Part shown: piece after piece, positions 9,135 to 17,397 of the stretch
Layout: each line of letters begins with the position of its first letter
Numbering within the stretch: the stretch's first letter is position 1
Origin: Aridibaculum aurantiacum
GTDB taxonomy: Bacteria > Bacteroidota > Bacteroidia > Chitinophagales > Chitinophagaceae
Direction: 5' to 3'
Assembly: GCF_017355875.1 (NCBI RefSeq)
Contig: NZ_JAFEWC010000001.1
Location: 1,612,001 to 1,676,000, forward strand
Length of the DNA: 64,000 nucleotides
Notes under the pieces: model-generated
What the model was told of the DNA's origin: nothing
The model's database searches: none
The model's input: only the letters and a program-made list of their open reading frames with translations
Translations under genes and position numbers: made by a program

Positions 9135-9144
9135 TTAATAATCA

Positions 9145-9176
9145 AGCAGTTAAGATAAAACTTGGCTGCTTTTTTT
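9145..9176 (+). terminator. Terminator behind tRNA-Val supplied by the element
   Basis: AGCAGTTAAG (9145-9154) pairs with CTTGGCTGCT (9161-9170) using two G-U pairs and is followed by a T run. It replaces the native terminator now stranded at 33901-33930. Confidence 0.65.
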
Positions 9177-9180
9177 GTTT

Positions 9181-9240
9181 ATGTGACCATGAATGTGACC
9201 ATAACAGGAATGTGACCACAAAGGCTAAAAATGTGACCAC
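9181..9240 (+). repeat. Four direct repeats ATGTGACCA(T/C), probable integrase arm sites (left)
   Basis: Copies start at 9181, 9193, 9210 and 9231, all in the same orientation. Two more lie at the right end (33704, 33716). Location beside both attachment cores fits arm-type sites bound by the integrase N-terminal domain. That role is inference. Confidence 0.6.
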
Positions 9241-9245
9241 GGAAA

Positions 9246-9740
9246 CTAAAAAAGCGGTACGATTTCAAACAATCCTTTCTTCTGAATTTTTGCTGTAAAT
9301 GCTATGGACTGGAACTCTGGTAATGCTTCGCAATAGTACCGGCTGTAAGGTTTGGCAAAACCTTCTTTTATCAAAACTTCATTAATGCAAGTTCCATCTT
9401 GCAAAAACACATAAGCTAACGTTCTGCCGTAACTATCATAACATCTTTTCTTCTCCATCTGAATTGTTACAATGCTGCCAATTGGTACAAGTGATGATAA
9501 AAATTCTTTAGACTGAATGCCCAATTGCAAAAGCAATTCACCAGGCAAATGTGTTTCTCTTTCATCTTGCAATAACTTTCTTGAACGTTTTATTTCAGGT
9601 GCATCAATACCAATCAAACGAATTTCTTCTTCCTCCTGGTTGAACATATTTTGAACAATTAAGCCATCACCATCGACAATTTCTGTTACTGTAAGATGTG
9701 TTTTTATTAAAGCCTGTCCGTATGCTTTTAGTTGCACCAT
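9246..9740 (-). CDS. thermonuclease (SNase)-domain nuclease
   Basis: A 164-aa protein with the staphylococcal nuclease fold. VDGDGLIV opens the barrel. RLIGIDAPE supplies the catalytic Arg, Asp and Glu, and DSYGRTLAYVF the second catalytic Arg. All active residues are present, so it should cut DNA or RNA with Ca2+. No signal peptide is visible, so it probably works in the cytoplasm, unlike secreted thermonucleases. It is the leftmost gene of the island and reads toward the attachment site. Its part in the element is unknown. Confidence 0.8.
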   Translation of the reverse strand: MVQLKAYGQALIKTHLTVTEIVDGDGLIVQNMFNQEEEEIRLIGIDAPEIKRSRKLLQDERETHLPGELLLQLGIQSKEFLSSLVPIGSIVTIQMEKKRCYDSYGRTLAYVFLQDGTCINEVLIKEGFAKPYSRYYCEALPEFQSIAFTAKIQKKGLFEIVPLF

Positions 9741-9823
9741 TTTGCACTGCTTATGCTTCTGTTAACCAATGTATTACGTGGTAAATTTGACTTATTAAAA
9801 TTACAACATAAATACTTTAAAAA

Positions 9824-10630
9824 ATGGCAAAGCAAACAGGTTTAGTGAAGTACTCCGGCACTATGGGTGGAGTAAGGCACTTTAAAATTAAAGGCTTGCA
9901 AGGCGACTTTGCAGGCATGGTTGGTGGACCTTCCGGAGAACAAATAAATACAGCTCCCGAGTTTGAAAGGACAAGGGAAAACATGAATGAATTTGGTGGC
10001 TGTGCCACAGCTGCAAAATCATTACGGGTTGGTCTTAGCCAAATCCTAAAGCAAATGAGTGACCCGCAAATGACTGGTCGCCTTACTGCTGTAATGAAGA
10101 AAATAAATTTGGAAGACGGAACTGAAGCAAGAGGTTATAGAGCTATTTTGATTTCTCAACAAAGGCAGTATTTGAAAGGTTTTGCTTTTGATAAAAGTGT
10201 AAGCCTTGATGGTGTTTTTGTAGCACCTTACACATTCTCAAATACTGTTGCTCGTGACGCTGCAACTCTTACAGTACCAGCTTTCAATCCAGCAAACTTG
10301 ATTAATGCACCAGCCGGTGCAACTCACTTTCGTTTGCTTGTAGCATTAGCTGCTGTTTCTGATTTCGCATACAATGACACTACCGGTGTCTACGAACCAG
10401 TGGATGCAGCAAATAATGAACTTTCAGCCGTTGCTTATTCTGGTTATATTGATTTGTCTGCTCCCGTTTCTACATCAACTGCAGTCACATCAACATTACC
10501 AGGTACACCTACTTTGTCTGCTGATGCAAGTGTTGTGTTTGCAGTAGGTATCGAGTTTTATCAGGCAGTTGGTCCTAATTATTATCTTTTCAATTCAGGC
10601 AATGCCTTAAAGATTGTGGATATTTTCTAA
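9824..10630 (+). CDS. uncharacterised 268-aa protein of a Bacteroidota island family
   Basis: The N-terminus MAKQTGLVKYSGTMGGVRHF and the block EFERTRENMNEFGGCATAAKSLRVG resemble a frequent but uncharacterised Bacteroidota family (my recollection, not checked). The N-terminal half (to about residue 120) is basic and helical. The second half is Ala/Thr/Val-rich with beta-strand patterns (TLTVPAFNPANLI, HFRLLVALAAVSDF, AVAYSGYIDLSAPVSTSTAV). There is no signal peptide, membrane span or known catalytic motif. It is one of only two plus-strand genes in the island and ends at a strong terminator. I assign no function. Confidence 0.75.
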   Translation: MAKQTGLVKYSGTMGGVRHFKIKGLQGDFAGMVGGPSGEQINTAPEFERTRENMNEFGGCATAAKSLRVGLSQILKQMSDPQMTGRLTAVMKKINLEDGTEARGYRAILISQQRQYLKGFAFDKSVSLDGVFVAPYTFSNTVARDAATLTVPAFNPANLINAPAGATHFRLLVALAAVSDFAYNDTTGVYEPVDAANNELSAVAYSGYIDLSAPVSTSTAVTSTLPGTPTLSADASVVFAVGIEFYQAVGPNYYLFNSGNALKIVDIF

Positions 10631-10657
10631 GCGTTAAAGTGAAAACACTCCATTTAC

Positions 10658-10684
10658 AGCCTCGGTTTCTTCCGGGGCTTTTTT
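10658..10684 (+). terminator. Rho-independent terminator of the 268-aa protein gene
   Basis: AGCCTCGG (10658-10665) and CCGGGGCT (10672-10679) form an 8-bp stem with one G-U pair, followed by a T run. Confidence 0.75.
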
Positions 10685-10726
10685 ATGTTCTCTCCTTTCT
10701 TCCCTGTTAAGAGGCGGCTCATAGTG

Positions 10727-10757
10727 CTTTTATCCCTTCCTCATCCTTGCTATGAGC
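10727..10757. ncRNA. 8-bp hairpin upstream of structured element copy 1
   Basis: GCTCATAG (10727-10734) pairs with CTATGAGC (10750-10757). It may be the first stem of the structured RNA that follows, or an independent site. Confidence 0.4.
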
Positions 10758-10802
10758 ATGAAATGACAATATAACTGCGTAGGCAACCAAAAGCAGCACG
10801 GA

Positions 10803-10939
10803 ATAGGCATTTCCAAAAGGAAACGGAATAAATGAAAGCCTTGTGGGTGGGCAATGTGTTTATGCCGTAGTCTTTTGGAAACCCGAAGGGTTCATGCCTA
10901 TGGAGTGGGCTAACTTTGCTTTAGCAGTGAATTGGAAAA
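10803..10939 (+). ncRNA. Conserved structured element, copy 1
   Basis: P1 is ATAGGCAT/ATGCCTAT (10803-10810, 10894-10901). P2 is TTCCAAAAG/CTTTTGGAA (10811-10819, 10872-10880). P3 is ACGGaATAAATG/TGTTTATgCCGT (10823-10834, 10857-10868). A small hairpin ACCC-GAA-GGGT lies between the 3' strands of P2 and P1. Downstream, TAACTTTG (10911), 13 bases and TTGGAAAA (10932) recur with identical spacing in copy 2. Three G-U pairs in P3 and below favour the plus strand as the RNA. It is not a family I recognise, and no protein frame explains the pattern. Confidence 0.7.
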
Positions 10940-11099
10940 GTAATATGCTACTTCTTCATGAAATGTTCCATCACTTTCCAAAGTAATTCCAGCAAAGGAA
11001 TAATGAATGGTAAACACTTGTAAAATAGCTTCCGGTTACGCCGCTTTTTTTTGTTTTTCTTCCTGGACATAATATGCGCTTTAGTGCGGCATCTGTCCT

Positions 11100-12150
11100 A
11101 TATGGAGCGGCGCTCCACAAATGTGTAATTCCTTGCTGAAAGCAGAAAGGACAATGAAACGCACTCCCTTCACTTCAATCCTGGTCGAATGTTCCCTTGC
11201 TTTTTCTTCCTTGTGGGTGGGCAAAAAAGGTAATACAGCCTTGAGCCAAAAGAAGCAGAGCCGTGGCGGGGAGTAACCGCCACTGTAGCCTGGAAGCGTA
11301 GCGTGCCGTGAAAGACACCGTAGAGAGGTACGAACGAAGGTGGCTGCGTGTGCCTGCCGCAGTGGTGGCAAGGAAGCCGTGAAACGGCGATTGACAGCTA
11401 CGTTTTACGCAAGGGTTTGGCGTGTGTTTTTGATTTCCTTCAAGGCTTTGTGTTGTGGGTCAAAAACCATGACAAACACGTAGCTGCGGCAGGCAAGCAA
11501 GGCACGCAAAATTATTGGCAGCGGGTGGACTTTGCTATGCTGAAATGAATGCAGGACGTAGTGTAGCGGTAATGAAACCCAGTGAGTATTGTAGCGCAGG
11601 TTTTGCGAAATGGAATGTGCTTCCCGCCGTGTGTTGGCTTTGTGTTATTGCTGGTGGGAAGCCATGAAATGTAGCATCAGGATAGCTACGAACGTGGTGT
11701 AATGGTAGCGGAACGAAGGACGTAATGAATGAAGCGTAGCGAAAGGACACAAGTAGCTGCCGTGACGAATGCTGTAGGAGCAGCAAGATGTGTGACAAAA
11801 TGCGTAGTGCAACGAAGCACCCGAAGGGCAAAGCAGGTGTGCCAATACCTTAAAGTATATAAATGGCTTTATTGGCACTGCTGCTTTGTTTTGGCGCATA
11901 GCTTGCCGACTAAGCATGAGGAACACCTTATTACCTTGCAGCGTGGGTGTGGTTCAGGGTCTGGGGATTAGGTTCTGTGCGGTGGGAAAAGAAGCCTGGC
12001 AGAAAGCTGACGACGATGAACGAATGAATGTAGTGAAACGAAATGAGTGAGTGAAGAGGTGTGAGCTTGTGCGGTGGGTTTAATGGGTGGGTAAAAGCAT
12101 TTGGCTGCGAAGCATAGATTTTGTGTGCAAGGGCAGCTATATGCTTTGTG
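11100..12150 (+). ncRNA. About 1.1-kb hairpin-dense region, candidate giant structured RNA
   Basis: The region lacks a plausible protein gene but is full of pairings. TGCCTGCCGCAG (11351-11362) is fully complementary to 11484-11495. Inside it nest AGCTACGT (11396-11403 with 11478-11485), GTTTTTGA (11426-11433 with 11460-11467) and hairpin GCCGTgaaACGGC. GTGGCGG/CCGCCAC lies at 11263-11283. GCTTCCCGCC (11619-11628) pairs with 11653-11662 through one G-U. CAAAGCAG plus GTGCCAATA (11829-11847) pairs with 11870-11888 as a 17-bp interrupted stem. The plus strand is rich in G and A, and the G-U favours that strand. The limits are approximate. It could also hold the element's origin. Confidence 0.6.
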
Positions 12151-12177
12151 TGGCAGTTGCTTTGTTATCTTTAAAAT

Positions 12178-12321
12178 GTGATAAAACAGTTAATCAAATT
12201 ATACAGGCAGTTCTTTGATGTGCCCGACTACATCAGGGATGGAGTTGTATTGTTCAGGTTAATGGTTTTTGTTGTTATGTCGCTATTAATAGGTATTCAG
12301 ATTGGTTATTATCTTTTCTAA
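12178..12321 (+). CDS. 47-aa small membrane protein, unknown function
   Basis: Read from a GTG at 12178, the frame gives MIKQLIKLYRQFFDVPDYIR and then a hydrophobic helix (LMVFVVMSLLIGIQIGYYLF). An amphipathic start followed by one membrane span is a common small-protein layout. It lies at the 3' edge of the structured region, before the convergent porin gene. I recognise no family. The start codon is uncertain. Confidence 0.45.
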   Translation: MIKQLIKLYRQFFDVPDYIRDGVVLFRLMVFVVMSLLIGIQIGYYLF

Positions 12322-12339
12322 TTGTTGCTTAATGGTTTG

Positions 12340-12400
12340 CTGTACAAGTGAGTGACACAACGATGATGCTATGAAATACTTCTGCCGGTTACATAAAAAA
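12340..12400 (-). repeat. Dispersed intergenic repeat, copy C (inside the island)
   Basis: Minus-strand reading TTTTTATGTAACCGGC, a divergent centre, then CATCGTTGTGTCACTCACTT and GTACAG. Its ends match the chromosomal copy at 6206-6264. It sits directly behind the porin gene. Confidence 0.55.
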
Positions 12401-12403
12401 GAA

Positions 12404-13630
12404 CTAAAAATAGGTTGATAGTCCAAATTGTATCGCTCCTATTCTTGATGGTGGATTACCTAATAAATCTCTTTGCTTGCTGTATTTGTAGTTAAATCTG
12501 AATACTGTTTGTGGTGTTGGTCGCCAAGAAAAACCTGCTGCTATTGCTTCAACGTTATCTGTTATGTTTCCTCCGGTTGATTTAAATGTTCCTTTGTTCC
12601 AATCTACGTGTTCTAATCTTACACTTACATTGAATACAGATTTGTCAAAACCTAATAATGGCTTCTTGTAAACAGGTTGAACTATGTCTATAAACCCACC
12701 ATGTTGTTTCCTTCCGAATTGTTCTGTATATGTATCAGGAATGTCTACTCGTACCATTGCATACTCTGCATTTATGTAAGTATTTAAACGTGGAATTGTT
12801 GTATTAAAATCTACTGCATACACATCTACTCTTCGCTTCTTATCGAGCACTAATCCGTCTTCCTGAAACTTGTTATAAATGCCTCCCATGTATGATAAAC
12901 CTATCTCTCCAATCTTCCGGTTTCTTAAAGCAAACTTGCCTGTAAATAACATCGTACCATTAAAACTTTCTTCAAACCTATCGGGGTTATTTTTAGTAGC
13001 GGGTAAGAATGTTTTGTTTTCCGGATTGTCTATAATGCTCTCATCGAAACCGTTGCTTAGATATGCTTCATAAGCATACACCCAATCGCTTGTATACTTC
13101 TTGCCGTACAAACCAAAACCTACGTTGCTGAATGTTGCCGGTAACATTTGGGTTGCTGATATTGGTCTGTCTACAAATTCCCATTTAGGTCCATCGTGGT
13201 TTTGATTGAATGCTCCTATTGGGTTCATGATTATACCACCTCTGAAGTTCAGTAATGGTGCTATCTCTAAATCAACTGATGCAAACTCAATATTGATTTC
13301 TTTGGCTCCGTCTTCAAACTCTATTTCTGTTAAGAACTTTAATCGTTTGTAGATTGTTGATGATACAAATAATGTTAGTCTTCTGAATTTGAATTGGTGT
13401 CCTTCTGTTACTCCATTTTCTCCTACGTACTGGTAATTGCCTTCAACATACCCACCTAATGAAACCGGTAATTTGCCCGGTTGTATAAAGGGACGGTCAT
13501 AAACTGCATCCATGTTGAGTTTAAGACTACCCGTATCATCGGTAGTTGACCGTAGTAGTTCAGGGTCTATTTGTGCTGTTGAAGTGTAGGTTATAAAGCA
13601 GAGTAGAAATAGTATGTTGAGTTTCTTCAT
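12404..13630 (-). CDS. outer-membrane porin, OprO/OprP-like
   Basis: A 408-aa protein with signal peptide MKKLNILFLLCFITYTSTAQ. It is then rich in alternating aromatic/polar beta strands typical of phosphate-selective-porin-like barrels (SLGGYVEGNYQYVGENGVTE, FKFRRLTLFVSSTIYKRL, FRFNYKYSKQRDLL) and ends in an aromatic residue (LSTYF). The substrate is unknown. Its ATG overlaps the stop of the Rieske gene by four bases, so porin, Rieske and di-haem genes form one operon. Confidence 0.75.
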   Translation of the reverse strand: MKKLNILFLLCFITYTSTAQIDPELLRSTTDDTGSLKLNMDAVYDRPFIQPGKLPVSLGGYVEGNYQYVGENGVTEGHQFKFRRLTLFVSSTIYKRLKFLTEIEFEDGAKEINIEFASVDLEIAPLLNFRGGIIMNPIGAFNQNHDGPKWEFVDRPISATQMLPATFSNVGFGLYGKKYTSDWVYAYEAYLSNGFDESIIDNPENKTFLPATKNNPDRFEESFNGTMLFTGKFALRNRKIGEIGLSYMGGIYNKFQEDGLVLDKKRRVDVYAVDFNTTIPRLNTYINAEYAMVRVDIPDTYTEQFGRKQHGGFIDIVQPVYKKPLLGFDKSVFNVSVRLEHVDWNKGTFKSTGGNITDNVEAIAAGFSWRPTPQTVFRFNYKYSKQRDLLGNPPSRIGAIQFGLSTYF

Positions 13631-14076
13631 GATTGCTTTCTTAAATCAATAAATATTTCTTTGTCGTTTACAGTAACCGGAAACGTTCTAAGGTTTGTAC
13701 TTGCAGGACCATTAGTAACTTGTCCTTTGTTGTTAAACTCACTGCCATGTGCCGGGCATTGCAAGTAATCGCCTGATGCCTGTAATTCTGCTCCCTGGTG
13801 AGCACACTTCATCCATAAGGCGGAGTATTGCTTTTCATTGAAACGATAGACACAAATAGGGTACTTTAAAGCATCGTTACGAATAATGAGAAATGACCTG
13901 TAAGCTGTATTGCCTTTGTCTTTGATAATAAAATCTTCGGTAGTAAGTGTAAGACCGTCTTTACCGAGTGTGCCCGTTGTATTAACCAATGCTGAACAAC
14001 TGCTTAGTATTGTTGGTATAGCTGCCATTGATAAACAGGCAGCACAACTGTTCTTAATAAAATCTCTTCTCTTCAT
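13627..14076 (-). CDS. Tat-exported Rieske [2Fe-2S] protein
   Basis: A 149-aa protein. The N-terminus MKRRDFIKNSCAACLS is a twin-arginine signal, and LSSC is a lipobox, so it should be folded before export and anchored by lipid. The cluster ligands are CAH (CAHQG) and CPAH (CPAHGSEF), giving the two Cys and two His of a Rieske centre. It lacks a partner cytochrome b or a molybdenum subunit nearby. It lies between a di-haem oxidoreductase and a porin, so electron transfer with the di-haem protein in the periplasm is the natural guess. Confidence 0.85.
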   Translation of the reverse strand: MKRRDFIKNSCAACLSMAAIPTILSSCSALVNTTGTLGKDGLTLTTEDFIIKDKGNTAYRSFLIIRNDALKYPICVYRFNEKQYSALWMKCAHQGAELQASGDYLQCPAHGSEFNNKGQVTNGPASTNLRTFPVTVNDKEIFIDLRKQS

Positions 14077-14089
14077 GGTTTAATGCTGC

Positions 14090-15289
14090 TTATAGTGATT
14101 TAAGGAACTTTATCAATTGGTCTTTTTGTGTTGCATTTAACTGGTCGAAACGTTGTTTGCTTTTCAATGCTTCACCTCCATGCAATGCAATAGCTTGTTC
14201 TATGCTTCTTGCCCTCCCATCGTGCATTAAGAATAATTGTCCGCCTTGTGAATTTTGAGATAAGCCTAAGCCCCATAAAGCCGGTGTTCGCCATTCTGCC
14301 GGTAGTGCTGTACCTTCTGTATAGCCATCATTAAGAGCTGAACCCATATCGTGGAGTAGCATATCAGTGAAGGGGGAAAAAGTTTTATTAGATAGCGCAG
14401 CTATTTGATGGTTGCCTGTTTGCATCTCGGGAGTGTGGCACTTGCCACAACTAATATTTATAAAGTGCTGTCTGCCTGCCTGAACATCGGGGTCGTTCTG
14501 ATTTCTTTGTATTGGTGCTTTTAGTGTTTGCAAATAAAATACTACATCCTGTACGGTCTGATTGGAAACTTCGGGGTCTGCATCTTGTCCATTGTAGGTG
14601 CTGAAGTGTTCATAGGTGGAGTTAATACCCATGTCCTGGTTGTAGGCATTTACTGTTTGTTGCAGCAGGTCGTAGACCGCTGACTTTTTACCAAATCTTC
14701 CAATGTACTTGCCATTACGTGATATAGAGCCGGGGCGAAGTAAAGAATACTGGGGAACTGTAATCCAAGTAGGACGACCTGAAATGCCGTCTCCATCAGC
14801 ATCGTTTTCATCTGCTAAGGCTAATAGTGTTGCATCGGAAACGGCTTCAAAGAAGCCTAAACCTGTGTTTGCAGGTGGGGTAAAGCTGGATGAGGTAGCA
14901 CCCGCCGGTATTTGTTCTGCCTGAAAGCCAATTATAGAACGGTGCTGTAATTGTGGACCTCCAAGGTGCAGGAAGTTGTTTCCTAAAGTGTCGCTTTGTC
15001 CAAACCTTGTAAGTGTTGTAAAGGGATGTCCTTTGCCGTCACCGGCATGACAACTGCCGCAGGAGTTGTTGACGAATAAAGGACCTAAGCCGTTTGCCTG
15101 GTTAAAGATTTCATCATTAAATGCTACATCACCTCTTAGGAACATCCTGTTTTGCTCTGATGTTAAGCCTTCAATCGGACCATCTAAGATTTCATCGTCT
15201 TTAGGTAGTTTGGGTAAAATCTTAGAGCATGAAATGTAAGCGAAAACAAAGGCTGCAAGGGATGCTACAATAAGTAATTGTCTTCTCAT
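14090..15289 (-). CDS. di-haem oxidoreductase family lipoprotein (DUF1111/DHOR)
   Basis: A 399-aa protein with lipoprotein signal (FAYISC) and two c-type haem motifs, NSCGSCH near residue 76 and ISCGKCH near 280. Conserved DHOR blocks include RFGQSDTLGNNF, GRPTWITV and LLHDMGSALNDGY. The family is related to MauG/di-haem cytochrome c peroxidases. The substrate is unknown. It is the first gene of the trio. A palindrome overlapping its promoter suggests metal-dependent control. Confidence 0.85.
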   Translation of the reverse strand: MRRQLLIVASLAAFVFAYISCSKILPKLPKDDEILDGPIEGLTSEQNRMFLRGDVAFNDEIFNQANGLGPLFVNNSCGSCHAGDGKGHPFTTLTRFGQSDTLGNNFLHLGGPQLQHRSIIGFQAEQIPAGATSSSFTPPANTGLGFFEAVSDATLLALADENDADGDGISGRPTWITVPQYSLLRPGSISRNGKYIGRFGKKSAVYDLLQQTVNAYNQDMGINSTYEHFSTYNGQDADPEVSNQTVQDVVFYLQTLKAPIQRNQNDPDVQAGRQHFINISCGKCHTPEMQTGNHQIAALSNKTFSPFTDMLLHDMGSALNDGYTEGTALPAEWRTPALWGLGLSQNSQGGQLFLMHDGRARSIEQAIALHGGEALKSKQRFDQLNATQKDQLIKFLKSL

Positions 15290-15311
15290 TTTCAGGAGCT
15301 TTAAATATATT

Positions 15312-15352
15312 TTTAGACGAGCCTAAATTTATTGTTAGGTAAATATATCAAA
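15312..15352 (-). promoter_or_regulatory. Candidate promoter with a DtxR/MntR-like palindrome
   Basis: On the minus strand TTTG (15352-15349), 17 bases and TAAATTTA (15331-15324) resemble a promoter with a slightly short spacer. Overlapping it is TTTAGACGAGCCTAAA on the plus strand (15312-15327), symmetric at 12 of 16 positions. Its TTTAG/CTAAA half-sites resemble those of DtxR-family metal regulators. The regulator is not in this window. Confidence 0.45.
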
Positions 15353-15410
15353 GTTTAACCTGAAATAGAAGCAGATTTTGGAAAAAAGGAGCAAACTGAA
15401 GAAAAGAGAA

Positions 15411-17390
15411 CTACACTTTTATTTTCTGGATGCGAACAGCATTCAGGATGGCTAACAGTGCTACTCCTACATCTGCAATTACTGCTTCCCACAGGGTGGC
15501 AACGCCACCGGCTCCTAAAATAAGTACAATGATTTTTACAACCATTGCTAAGATGATGTTCTGCCAAACAATGTTTCTTGTAATCTTTCCTATTTTGATT
15601 GCTGATACAATTTTTGAAGGCTGGTCGTTCTGAATTACTATGTCTGCTGTTTCTATTGTTGCATCACTTCCTAAACCTCCCATTGCTATGCCTGCATCTG
15701 CTAAAGCAACTACCGGTGCATCGTTCACTCCATCACCTGCGAATGCTATTCGCCTTCCTTCGTTCTTTAGTTGTTGTACTTTTTCTACTTTGCCTTCGGG
15801 TAGTAAGTCGCCAAATGCTTTATCTATTCCAATGCTCTTTGCCACCTGATTGACCACACTTTGCTTGTCGCCCGAAAGCATCACGGTTTGGATATTCAGT
15901 TTATGCATTTCTTCAATTGCCTGCTTTGCATCTTCTTTAACTTCATCTGCTATTGTAATGTAACCTGCATAAGCATTGTTTACTGCTACTACTACTATTG
16001 TATTAACTTCCTGTTCTAACTCTTCAGGATAATTAATACCGAACTTCTTTAACAGCTTTAAATTACCTGCTAATACTTCCTTGCCTTCGACACTACCTTT
16101 TAAACCATGACCTGATATTTCTTCAACACCTTCTACTTTTACATTGTCTTTTGCAGTACCTGCATATTCTGTTACTGCTTTAGCAATTGGATGTGTTGAG
16201 TTTTGTTCTAATGCTGAAGTGAGTTTTACAAGTTCCTCTTTGCTTATGTTGTTTGGTACTACCTGTTGAACTTTAAAAACACCTTTGGTTAGTGTTCCTG
16301 TTTTATCCATCACTACGGTATTAATCTTAGTCATCACATCTAAGAAGTTGCCACCTTTAAAGAGTATTCCATTTCTTGATGCTAAACCAATTCCTCCAAA
16401 ATATCCTAATGGTATCGACACTACTAATGCACATGGACAACTGATAACTAAGAATACTAATGCTCTATAAAACCATGTTGTAAATACATAATCATCTACA
16501 ATCAAATAAGGAACTAAACATACTGCAAGTGCTAAGAAAAATACTATTGGTGTATACACTTTAGCAAACCTTGAAATAAACAATTGTGTCTGTGATTTTC
16601 TTGCTGTTGCATCCTGCACCATTTCTAAAATCTTACTTAGCTTACTATCTTTGAATAGTGCGGTTACTTTTACCTCTGATACTGTATTTAAGTTTATCAT
16701 TCCTGCATAGATAGCTTCGCCCTTGTATTTTGTATCTGGTTTACTTTCTCCTGTTAATGCGGCTGTGTTGAATGATGCATTTTCAGATAATAGTTCTCCA
16801 TCTAAGGCAACTTTTTCTCCTGGCTTTACCTGTATGCTTTCACCTAATTCAATTGCTGATGGATTTATAACTGTAGCCTGTCCATTTCTTAATACTGTTA
16901 CTTCATCAGGTCTTATGTCTAATAATGCCTTTATATTCTTCTTTGCATTATTTACTGCGGCATCCTGAAACCATTCGCCTATCTGGTAGAATACCATTAC
17001 GGCAACACCTTCTTCATACTCTCCGATTATAAATGCACCAATTGTTGCCACACTCATTAATACAAACTCGTTGAAGAAGTCGCCACGTTTTGATTTGCGG
17101 AACGCCAAGTTTAATACACTTCTGCCTGCAAGGATGTAAGCTATAAGGTTGATGATTAATGATGGAATATTAGGCAACTCTATATGAAAGCCATACTCTA
17201 ATACAAGCAATACGATGAGTATTGCTAAAGCTAACAACAAGTCCCAATGCGCTTTCCATCCTGGCTCTTCTGCTCCATGATTGTGACCATCATCAGCAGA
17301 ATGCTGATGTTCTTCGTTTTTGTCTGTTATCTTTTCAAGCTGGTCTAACTGTAAGTCTTTAGCTTGTTCGTTGTTATGATTGTGTTCCAT
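15411..17390 (-). CDS. heavy-metal-translocating P-type ATPase (Zn/Cd/Pb type)
   Basis: A 659-aa inner-membrane pump that exports divalent metal. The N-terminus is His-rich (MEHNHNNEQ, EEHQHSADDGHNHG) rather than a CxxC domain. The core motifs are complete: LTGES, transmembrane CPC (SCPCALVV), DKTGTLTKG, HP (STHPIAKAV) and GDGVNDAPV. The frame extends to 17432, but the ATG at 17390 avoids overlapping the upstream gene and begins the His-rich tail. CPC plus the czc neighbours favour Zn/Cd/Co over copper. It is the last gene of the efflux run. Confidence 0.9.
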   Translation of the reverse strand: MEHNHNNEQAKDLQLDQLEKITDKNEEHQHSADDGHNHGAEEPGWKAHWDLLLALAILIVLLVLEYGFHIELPNIPSLIINLIAYILAGRSVLNLAFRKSKRGDFFNEFVLMSVATIGAFIIGEYEEGVAVMVFYQIGEWFQDAAVNNAKKNIKALLDIRPDEVTVLRNGQATVINPSAIELGESIQVKPGEKVALDGELLSENASFNTAALTGESKPDTKYKGEAIYAGMINLNTVSEVKVTALFKDSKLSKILEMVQDATARKSQTQLFISRFAKVYTPIVFFLALAVCLVPYLIVDDYVFTTWFYRALVFLVISCPCALVVSIPLGYFGGIGLASRNGILFKGGNFLDVMTKINTVVMDKTGTLTKGVFKVQQVVPNNISKEELVKLTSALEQNSTHPIAKAVTEYAGTAKDNVKVEGVEEISGHGLKGSVEGKEVLAGNLKLLKKFGINYPEELEQEVNTIVVVAVNNAYAGYITIADEVKEDAKQAIEEMHKLNIQTVMLSGDKQSVVNQVAKSIGIDKAFGDLLPEGKVEKVQQLKNEGRRIAFAGDGVNDAPVVALADAGIAMGGLGSDATIETADIVIQNDQPSKIVSAIKIGKITRNIVWQNIILAMVVKIIVLILGAGGVATLWEAVIADVGVALLAILNAVRIQKIKV

Positions 17391-17397
17391 AAATAAA

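Noticed and set aside
11230-11290. Third copy of the structured element
   Set aside because: GAGCCAAAAG and a ccttgtgggtgggcaa match occur, but no nearby CTTTTGG partner or P3 was found.
11081-11371. 96-aa minus-strand frame (and others at 11535-11971) in the structured region
   Set aside because: Composition is Arg/His/Pro-rich and erratic, and frames overlap on both strands; better explained as translation of structured non-coding sequence.
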